6,503 nt of DNA from Thermoanaerobaculia bacterium. Lineage in GTDB: Bacteria; Acidobacteriota; Thermoanaerobaculia; Gp7-AA8. This document shows, one piece after another, positions 1 through 6,503 of this stretch. The stretch lies in contig JAMPYE010000255.1 in NCBI GenBank assembly GCA_023700825.1, forward strand, positions 1-6,503, in the 5' to 3' direction. The position numbers were made by a program, and so were the translations under genes. The first letter of the stretch is position 1. Every line of letters begins with the position of its first letter. The notes beneath the pieces were generated by a model. That model worked only from the letters and a program-made list of their open reading frames with translations, was not told the DNA's origin and made no database searches.

Positions 1-2367
<2,367 letters not shown>

Positions 2368-2425
2368 TGTGGGCTGCGGAAGCGCAGCGTTTTCCGTTCC
2401 TCGTTGGAGCTTCGCCGTACGCCGC

Positions 2426-2447
2426 GCAGCACACCGGTCTGTGCTGC
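2426..2447. repeat. Perfect 8-bp inverted repeat (hairpin) between ATPase and YgjV-like gene
   Basis: GCAGCACA (2426-2433) and TGTGCTGC (2440-2447) are exact reverse complements around a 6-base loop, CCGGTC. The repeat lies 58 bases after the ATPase stop and 27 bases before the next ATG. There is no T-run after it (TACTATCGGCTTTC follows), so a classical intrinsic terminator is not well supported. It could be a weak terminator, a repressor operator, or an RNA stem near the start of the downstream message. Confidence 0.4.
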
Positions 2448-2474
2448 TACTATCGGCTTTCTCGATACTGAACC

Positions 2475-3098
2475 ATGACCGCTCATCACTGGCTCCAGCT
2501 TCTCGGCTACGGCGCATCCGTGCTCATCGCGATCTCGCTGATGCAGCGGTCGGTGCTGCGCCTGCGCCTGATCAACCTCGCCGGCGCCGCGACCTTCGCG
2601 ATCTACGGTTTCCTCATCGGCGCGTTCCCGGTCGGCATCCTCAACACGATGACCGCGTCGATCAACATCTACCAGTTGATCCGGCTCCGGCGAAGGAAGG
2701 AGATCTTCCGGATTCTCGAGGTCAAGCCCGACTCGACCTACCTGAGCCACTTCCTCGAGTTCGAGCGCAAGGACATCGGACGCTTCATTCCGGAGTTCCG
2801 CTTCCAGCGCGACGCGACCAACATCGTGATCTTCGTGTTGCGCGATCTCATGCCCGCGGGCCTGCTCCTTGGAGAGCTCAAAGGGGAAAAGCTCTTCGTG
2901 CATCTCGACTACGCCGTCGCGCAATACCGCGACCTGAAGATCGGGAACTTCCTGTTCGTCGAACAGGCCGAGTTCTTCCGCGCGCGCGGAGTGAAGGAGT
3001 TCATCAGCCCCGCCGGAGTCGACGAGCATCCGAAATACCTCGAACGGATCGGTTTTCGGCCGGTGGGCGATGGAGAGAACTACAGGCTGGAGCTGTAA
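2475..3098 (+). CDS. YgjV/SemiSWEET-like membrane segment fused to a GNAT-like domain
   Basis: A 207-residue inner membrane protein of uncertain function. The first 70 residues hold about three hydrophobic segments (about 9-23, 31-50 and 51-69) ending in a positive stretch, RLRRRK, which suggests the rest is cytoplasmic. The layout recalls YgjV or SemiSWEET proteins, though E. coli YgjV is membrane-embedded throughout. Residues 78-207 look like a GNAT acyltransferase fold: a strand NIVIFVLRD, then a strand-turn-helix VAQYRDLKIGNFLF matching the acetyl-CoA loop, and the typical GNAT ending KYLERIGFRPV (187-197). In the loop R152-D-L-K155-I-G157 the usual central Gly is Lys, so activity is doubtful. 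No strong Shine-Dalgarno precedes ATG 2475. The next gene starts 5 bases after the stop, so co-transcription is likely. Similar proteins may carry unrelated automatic names. Confidence 0.78.
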   Translation: MTAHHWLQLLGYGASVLIAISLMQRSVLRLRLINLAGAATFAIYGFLIGAFPVGILNTMTASINIYQLIRLRRRKEIFRILEVKPDSTYLSHFLEFERKDIGRFIPEFRFQRDATNIVIFVLRDLMPAGLLLGELKGEKLFVHLDYAVAQYRDLKIGNFLFVEQAEFFRARGVKEFISPAGVDEHPKYLERIGFRPVGDGENYRLEL

Positions 3099-3103
3099 AT
3101 CCC

Positions 3104-3622
3104 ATGCGCGTTCGCAACGTTCATCGCCGTGACTTCTCCGCGGCGCCCGAGTCTCTCGGTCTGCTTCTCGACACGCTATCGTCGGCGGAGGATCGAATCT
3201 GGCCGTTGGAGAACTGGCCGAGGATGCGCCTCGACAGGCAACTCGGGGTAGGCGCCGCGGGAGGCCACGGCCCGATCCGGTACGTGGTCGAGGCGTACGA
3301 GCCGGGAGTCTCGATTATCTTTCGTTTCACCGGTCCGGAGGGATTCAACGGCACGCACACGTTCGCTGTCGAACCGCGTGCCGAAGGCGCGAGCCTCTCG
3401 CACGTCCTGACGATGGACACGTCGGGGAAGGCGTCGCTCTCGTGGGCGCTGATCTACAGGCCGCTGCACGACGCGCTCGTCGAGGAGGCATTCGACCGTG
3501 CGGCCGCGGCCGTCGGAGAGCCGCTCGCCGCGCCTCCCTGGTCGCTCTGGGTGCGGATGCTCCGGGCGATCGTGAGGCGGCCGCGCGCGCGGATCATGAC
3601 GAAACCGGTGTCGCTCCAATGA
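3104..3622 (+). CDS. SRPBCC/START-like (polyketide cyclase-type) protein
   Basis: A 172-residue cytoplasmic protein with the look of the SRPBCC (Bet v1/START/COQ10) helix-grip fold, which forms a deep hydrophobic pocket. The start fits an opening strand (MRVRNVHRRDF), then a helix with a Trp-rich segment (IWPLENWPRMRLD, 32-44). A run of strands follows: GPIRYVVEAYEPG (56-68), SIIFRFTGPEGFNGTHTFAVEP (70-91) and GASLSHVLTMDTSG (95-108). A long C-terminal amphipathic helix closes it (about 113-137), and the tail is basic (RRPRAR, 158-163). The ATG at 3104 is preceded by GGAG at 3089-3092, a rather long 11-base spacing. Its stop overlaps the start of the ferritin-like gene (ATGA at 3619-3622), implying translational coupling. 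The ligand cannot be read from the sequence. An activator of Hsp90 ATPase-type SRPBCC member is possible but nothing specific supports it. Confidence 0.8.
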   Translation: MRVRNVHRRDFSAAPESLGLLLDTLSSAEDRIWPLENWPRMRLDRQLGVGAAGGHGPIRYVVEAYEPGVSIIFRFTGPEGFNGTHTFAVEPRAEGASLSHVLTMDTSGKASLSWALIYRPLHDALVEEAFDRAAAAVGEPLAAPPWSLWVRMLRAIVRRPRARIMTKPVSLQ

Positions 3623-4149
3623 ATGCCGTGGAGGCACGAGCGAAGCTCGTGGAGATTCTGCAGTTCGCCTTCTCGGGCGAGCTCGCCGCGGGGCTCGCGT
3701 ATCGCGGGCACTGGAGCTCGGTGTCCGATCCGGCCGAGCGCGAGCGCATCAGGACGATCGAAGACGAAGAGTGGCATCATCGCAAGCTAGTCGGCGCGAT
3801 GCTGAAGGAGCTCGGCTCGGGGCCCGATCCGCGACGGGAGCGCCGGGCGACGATCATCGGGCGCACGTTAGGCGTGCTCTGCTACGTCGCGACCTGGTTT
3901 CCGCCGATGTACGGGGCGGGGAAGCTCGAGAGCCGGAACATCCGCGAGTACGAAGCGGCCGCGCGCTTCGCGCGGGATTCGGGAAACGAGCAGTATGTCG
4001 ATTGCCTGCTGACCATGGCGGAGGTCGAGTGGGAGCACGAGGCGTACTTCCGCGCGCGAGTGACGAGTCACTGGTTGAGCCGCGTGGTCAGGGTCTGGCC
4101 AGCGCCGCCGCCTCGCGACGAGATACGACGTGGATTCGCCGCGAGTTGA
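3619..4149 (+). CDS. Ferritin-like diiron protein (rubrerythrin/COQ7-type)
   Basis: A 176-residue four-helix protein with a full set of candidate diiron ligands. Helix 1 has E21 (FSGELAAGLAYRGHW). Helix 2 carries an ExxH in EDEEWHHRKL (E50/H53 or E51/H54). Helix 3 carries E104, with E110 and E112 as alternatives (KLESRNIREYEAA). Helix 4 carries E137xxH140 (AEVEWEHEAYF). The spacing of about 30 residues between ligands 1 and 2 and about 33 between 3 and 4 matches rubrerythrin and demethoxyubiquinone hydroxylase (COQ7) proteins. A hydrophobic stretch (79-100) precedes helix 3 and could lie on the membrane. Known roles of the fold include hydroxylation, peroxide reduction and iron handling; which applies here is not decided. 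The ATG at 3619 overlaps the SRPBCC stop and has no Shine-Dalgarno of its own, so reinitiation is likely. The much longer open frame upstream in the same phase is a GC-rich artefact. Confidence 0.85.
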   Translation: MNAVEARAKLVEILQFAFSGELAAGLAYRGHWSSVSDPAERERIRTIEDEEWHHRKLVGAMLKELGSGPDPRRERRATIIGRTLGVLCYVATWFPPMYGAGKLESRNIREYEAAARFARDSGNEQYVDCLLTMAEVEWEHEAYFRARVTSHWLSRVVRVWPAPPPRDEIRRGFAAS

Positions 4150-4193
4150 TCCGATCGACCTCGTGCGCGTCCTCCGGAGCTTCGATTTGGTTG

Positions 4194-4199
4194 AAGGAG
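4194..4199 (+). promoter_or_regulatory. Ribosome binding site that fixes a TTG start
   Basis: AAGGAG lies six bases before TTG 4206. No ATG or GTG is available in frame near the signal peptide, so this strong site decides the start of the secreted protein gene. Confidence 0.7.
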
Positions 4200-4205
4200 T
4201 CGCGA

Positions 4206-4889
4206 TTGATCCAGCATTGGCGTAATGCGAGGGGCGAGAGAGCCCGGAGAGCCTCGCAGATCGCGCTGCTCTGCGTGGCAGTCGGCGCGTGGTCCGCAGC
4301 CGCGGCCGTGCCGCCCAGCGACGGCTGTTCGCTCGTCGCACTGCCGCTCGCGCCCCGCGACGACACCCGCGAGTGGTACGTGTCGAAGGCCGCGAGCTTT
4401 ACGCTGGAGCATTGGAACTACGGCGCTCGCCCCGATCCCGACCGGTTCACCGAAGGTCCCGTGAGAGTGGTGCGCTCCGATGGGACGAGTTGCGACATCG
4501 ATGCCGGAAGCTACACCTCCGACCTTTGGGTGAGCCGGGACGAGACGACGATCGCCCTCGTTTCGTTCAGCGGCTCGTCGGGCTGGCTCGAGCTCTACGA
4601 CACGCGCAGCTGCACGCTGCGCGAGCGCCTCGACGTGTCGGGCCCGCGCATCGAGGTCGCGGGCGACACGATCCGCTTCCTCGGGAGCTGCGAGTACGGC
4701 GAGCCCGGCCGCGCGAACTGCCTCCCTGCGTCGGTGTGGCGCCTCGACGCCAGCTGCTGCCCGCAGCGACTCGAGGCCGAGTCGGCCGAGCTCACGCGCG
4801 AGAGGTTCGGCGTCGTGTTCGAACGGCCGAGCGAAATCGAGAATCCCGGCGGTGCGGACGCGCGCGTGATCGGCCCGGCCAGGTGGTGA
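4206..4889 (+). CDS. Secreted cysteine-containing protein of unknown function
   Basis: I do not recognise the family. The 227-residue product, read from TTG 4206, has a long basic n-region (RNARGERARR), a hydrophobic core (about 19-29, IALLCVAVGAW) and a likely signal peptidase site after SAAAA (about residue 34), so it is probably exported. ALLC is not a good lipobox and RRAS is not a convincing Tat motif. The mature part has seven cysteines (C41, C96, C136, C162, C172, C184, C185), fitting disulfides in an extracytoplasmic protein. It is beta-rich; LWVSRDETTIALVSFSG and GWLELYDTRSC resemble one blade of a TolB/WD40-like propeller, and VWRLDASC may end another. At this length a complete propeller is unlikely. 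It sits 56 bases after the ferritin-like gene and 57 bases before the cytosine deaminase. The frame is supported by the ribosome binding site, the signal peptide and stop placement. Confidence 0.65.
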   Translation: MIQHWRNARGERARRASQIALLCVAVGAWSAAAAVPPSDGCSLVALPLAPRDDTREWYVSKAASFTLEHWNYGARPDPDRFTEGPVRVVRSDGTSCDIDAGSYTSDLWVSRDETTIALVSFSGSSGWLELYDTRSCTLRERLDVSGPRIEVAGDTIRFLGSCEYGEPGRANCLPASVWRLDASCCPQRLEAESAELTRERFGVVFERPSEIENPGGADARVIGPARW

Positions 4890-4934
4890 TTCGTGTTCCG
4901 CGCGATGTCGCGCGCGGAGCGGCTCACACGCTGG

Positions 4935-4940
4935 TACGAT
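4935..4940 (+). promoter_or_regulatory. Possible -10 element for a leaderless deaminase mRNA
   Basis: TACGAT matches TATAAT at four of six bases and ends exactly seven bases before the A of ATG 4947, the spacing expected if transcription starts at the start codon. There is no Shine-Dalgarno before this ATG and no good -35 hexamer, so the call is tentative. Confidence 0.25.
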
Positions 4941-4946
4941 CTCGCC

Positions 4947-5396
4947 ATGAAGACGATCTCCGATCCGTTCATGCGCGCTGCGATCGAAGAGGCCGAAGCC
5001 GGGCTCCGCGAGGGAGGGATCCCGATCGGCTCGGTGCTGGTGCACGACGGGAAGATCGTCGGGCGCGGGCACAACCGTCGCATCCAGCGAGGCAGCGCCG
5101 TGCTGCACGGCGAGATGGACGCGCTCGAGAATGCGGGACGGCTCGCGGCGAGCGTCTACCGCGAGTGCGTCATCTACACGACGCTCTCGCCCTGCTCGAT
5201 GTGCAGCGGCGCGATCCTCCTCTACGGCATCCCACGCGTGATCGTCGGGGAGAACCGCACGTTCATGGGCGAGGAAGAGCTGCTCCGCGCCCGAGGGGTT
5301 GCGGTCGACGTCCTGCAGAACGAGGAGTGCATCCGCCTCATGACCGACTTCATCGCGAAGAATCCTGCGCTCTGGAACGAAGACATCGGAGTGTAA
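4947..5396 (+). CDS. Cytosine deaminase, yeast FCY1-type
   Basis: Predicted to hydrolyse cytosine to uracil and ammonia in the cytoplasm (pyrimidine salvage). The 149-residue product belongs to the zinc-dependent CDA superfamily. The zinc site is H54-G-E56 and P82-C83-x-x-C86, with E56 the proton shuttle. Recalled from memory, yeast cytosine deaminase (158 residues) aligns nearly without gaps: EGG-PIG, GRGHN, GSA-LHGE, LEN-GRL, YTTLSPC, YGIPR, VGEN and the C-terminal EDIG are shared. Yeast N51, H62, E64, C91, C94 and F114 correspond to N43, H54, E56, C83, C86 and F106; the C-terminal substrate residues W152 and D155 correspond to W143 and D146. This favours cytosine over tRNA adenosine (TadA) or guanine as substrate. 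It is unrelated to bacterial CodA, an amidohydrolase. ATG 4947 is chosen because it matches the yeast N-terminus; in-frame GTG 4893 and ATG 4905 would add an unrelated tail. Confidence 0.92.
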   Translation: MKTISDPFMRAAIEEAEAGLREGGIPIGSVLVHDGKIVGRGHNRRIQRGSAVLHGEMDALENAGRLAASVYRECVIYTTLSPCSMCSGAILLYGIPRVIVGENRTFMGEEELLRARGVAVDVLQNEECIRLMTDFIAKNPALWNEDIGV

Positions 5397-5412
5397 GGCG
5401 GCGGACCGCGAG

Positions 5413-5425
5413 GTGCCGCGGGCAC
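5413..5425. terminator. Short GC hairpin between convergent genes, possible weak terminator
   Basis: GTGCC (5413-5417) and GGCAC (5421-5425) form a perfect 5-bp stem with a GCG loop, inside the 47-base gap between the convergent stop codons of the deaminase and the esterase. No T-run follows on either strand. The position is right for a bidirectional terminator, but the structure is small and could be chance in GC-rich DNA. Confidence 0.2.
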
Positions 5426-5443
5426 GCGTCGCTCAGCGTCGTG

Positions 5444-6397
5444 TCACGGGCGAAGACGCTTGTCGCGGAAGAATCTCCAGATCTCTTCGTTCGCGTCGAT
5501 CACGGTCGTCGCGGGGCCGGTGACTCGCTCGCGTGACGTGGTCGCGGCGCCCGGCCAGACGTGCCCCGGACCGGTGAGCTTCCAGTGGACGAGCTCGGCG
5601 CTCGAGGAGCAGGGAGCGAACGCGATCCTCTCCGCCGAGTGCGAACCCGCGGAGCGCGTTTCGATGACGCTTCCGGTCGGCCGGCAGCCGTTCGCGCGCC
5701 GCCAGCGTTCGAGGCTCGCGGCAACGGGCGGATGCTCGACGCGGTGGTCGGTGCCCGGGAACGGGGGGCCGAGACCTCCGATGTACAGCGCACGCGGGTC
5801 GTCGACGCTGTGGATGTGCAGGACGGGGACGGCGGCTCTAGGCTCCCGCCCGACGAGCACCATCGCCCCGCCGACCGGGGCGATCGCCGCGACGAGATCG
5901 GGACGCTCCGCGGCGAGCCGATGCGACATCATCGCGCCATTGGAGAATCCGGTCGCGTAGACGCGGGCGCGGTCGACGGAGGTTCGGCGCGCGAGATCGT
6001 CGAGCAGCGCCTCGATGAAGCCGACGTCGTCGACGGAGCTCTCGGCGGCGGATCCGCAGCAGCTCCCGGCATTCCAGGTGAGGAGCCGGTTGCGAAGGCG
6101 CCCCGTTCCGTTCGGATAGACGACGATGAATCGCTCCCGCGCGCCGAGCTCGTGCAGTCGTGTCGACTCCTGCTGCTGCGCGGCCCAGCCGCCTCCGCCG
6201 TGAAAGCTGAGGACGACCGGCAGGGGGCTTCGTGTCGCCCCGCCCTTCGGAATGTGAACGATGTAGTTTCGCTCACGACCGTCGTGCTTCAGCCGGATCG
6301 TGTGTTCGCCGGGCGTGAGAGGCGAGGAGACGGCGTGGAGCGACGCCGGGAGCAGCAGCACGACCGCGAGCGAGAGCAGATTCCGGAACGATGGCAT
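5444..6397 (-). CDS. Secreted LpqC/feruloyl esterase/PHB depolymerase-type alpha/beta-hydrolase
   Basis: A 317-residue exported esterase. The N-terminus is a clear signal peptide (hydrophobic core LLSLAVVLLLPASL, likely cleavage after LHA at 22). The mature part has the CE1/esterase PHB family order: opening strands (HTIRLKHDGRERNYIVHIP), oxyanion-hole segment SFHGGGG (64-70), YPNGTG (94-99), family block NAGSCCG (109-115) followed by VDDVGF (122-127), nucleophile elbow GFSNGAM with S152, acid D200 in HIHSVDDP, and H279 in GPGHVWPG. Cysteines C113, C114, C238 and C263 probably form disulfides. The family cleaves feruloyl esters of plant xylan or polyhydroxyalkanoate-like polyesters; sequence alone does not choose between them. 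The length is normal for a single-domain member, with no extra binding module. GAAGGGG ends five bases before ATG and supports the start. It is convergent with the deaminase and so transcribed independently. Confidence 0.92.
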   Translation of the reverse strand: MPSFRNLLSLAVVLLLPASLHAVSSPLTPGEHTIRLKHDGRERNYIVHIPKGGATRSPLPVVLSFHGGGGWAAQQQESTRLHELGARERFIVVYPNGTGRLRNRLLTWNAGSCCGSAAESSVDDVGFIEALLDDLARRTSVDRARVYATGFSNGAMMSHRLAAERPDLVAAIAPVGGAMVLVGREPRAAVPVLHIHSVDDPRALYIGGLGPPFPGTDHRVEHPPVAASLERWRRANGCRPTGSVIETRSAGSHSAERIAFAPCSSSAELVHWKLTGPGHVWPGAATTSRERVTGPATTVIDANEEIWRFFRDKRLRP

Positions 6398-6402
6398 CGA
6401 AT

Positions 6403-6409
6403 CCCCTTC
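6403..6409 (-). promoter_or_regulatory. Ribosome binding site of the esterase gene
   Basis: On the minus strand GAAGGGG lies five bases before the ATG at 6397-6395. It is a good Shine-Dalgarno match and supports this start at the head of the signal peptide. No convincing -10/-35 pair was found upstream of it. Confidence 0.65.
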
Positions 6410-6470
6410 ACCGATTCTGACGGTCGGCCGGGGCGAATCGTTGACCGGTCCGGCGCAGCCCGCACGATAT

Positions 6471-6503
6471 GTCGTCCTGAGGAGCGATCCCGCGAAGCGG
6501 GGA
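6471..6503. repeat. Left part of a palindromic intergenic repeat, cut by the window end
   Basis: GTCGTCCTGAGGAGCGAT followed by the hairpin CCCGC-GAA-GCGGG resembles the dispersed element with core GTCNTCCTGAG...GCGAAGC that I recall from intergenic regions of several high-GC soil bacteria. In complete copies a reverse-complement arm (GGACGAC-like) closes the palindrome; here that arm would lie just past base 6503. It stands 73 bases upstream of the esterase start and encodes nothing. The assignment to a repeat family is from memory and needs a genome-wide count. Confidence 0.5.

Noticed and set aside
2448..2453. TACTAT as a -10 box for the YgjV-like gene
   Set aside because: Four of six bases match, but the -35 position reads CGCAGC, within the hairpin. 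Too weak to annotate.
2369..3103. Open frame immediately upstream of and in phase with the SRPBCC gene
   Set aside because: The upstream part reads as Arg/Pro-rich nonsense and overlaps the YgjV/GNAT-like gene. Recognisable SRPBCC sequence begins only near ATG 3104.
4206..4889. Lipoprotein or Tat export for the secreted protein
   Set aside because: ALLC lacks the usual small residues before Cys, and RRAS lacks the Tat consensus. A standard signal peptidase site after SAAAA fits better.
4068..5108. Long open frame on the minus strand opposite the secreted protein and deaminase genes
   Set aside because: Its product is Arg/Ala-rich low-complexity sequence with no recognisable motif and overlaps two well-supported genes. 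Long antisense frames are expected in GC-rich DNA.
4289..5536. Long plus-strand frame in a different phase across the secreted protein and deaminase
   Set aside because: It is extremely Arg-rich and conflicts with the deaminase frame, which has a full active site.
6441..6470. TTGACC followed by ACGATAT as a rightward promoter leading out of the window
   Set aside because: TTGACC is a good -35 match, but hexamers at 17-19 bases (ACGATA, CGATAT, GATATG) are poor -10 matches, and no downstream gene is visible.

Overview
This window comes from a high-GC bacterial chromosome (roughly two-thirds G+C by eye, G/C-biased third codon positions). No ribosomal or phylogenetic marker gene is present, so the lineage is not fixed. 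The gene families, the apparent mixture of Shine-Dalgarno-led and leaderless starts, and a palindromic intergenic repeat at the right edge would fit an environmental Acidobacteriota, Gemmatimonadota or similar soil lineage. That assignment is inference. I see no phage genes, insertion sequences, CRISPR arrays, tRNAs or rRNAs.

Layout. Positions 1-2367 (+) hold most of a HerA/DUF87-type P-loop ATPase whose first codons lie off the left edge. A 107-base gap with a perfect 8-bp hairpin follows. Next is a compact + strand cluster: a membrane protein that looks like a YgjV/SemiSWEET-type segment fused to a GNAT-like domain (2475-3098), an SRPBCC/START-fold protein (3104-3622), and a diiron ferritin-like protein (3619-4149) that overlaps the previous gene by 4 bases. 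After 56 bases comes a small secreted cysteine-containing protein with a TTG start and a strong ribosome binding site (4206-4889). After another 57 bases comes a yeast-type (FCY1-like) cytosine deaminase (4947-5396). Convergent to these, on the minus strand, is a secreted alpha/beta-hydrolase of the LpqC/feruloyl esterase/PHB depolymerase type (5444-6397). The last 106 bases hold its ribosome binding site and the left part of a palindromic repeat cut by the window end.

Function. The genes do not form a recognisable pathway or defence system. The tightest unit is YgjV-GNAT / SRPBCC / ferritin-like, probably one transcript; the SRPBCC plus diiron pair recalls COQ10/COQ7-type quinone or lipid chemistry, but only as a hypothesis. 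The cytosine deaminase would feed pyrimidine salvage (cytosine to uracil). The esterase would act outside the cytoplasm on ester-linked polymers or phenolic esters. The ATPase probably works on DNA. The most useful points for a second look are the GNAT fusion with an altered acetyl-CoA loop, the fungal-type cytosine deaminase, the coupled SRPBCC/diiron pair, the edge repeat, and a shared 9-mer that carries the only two TTA codons seen.
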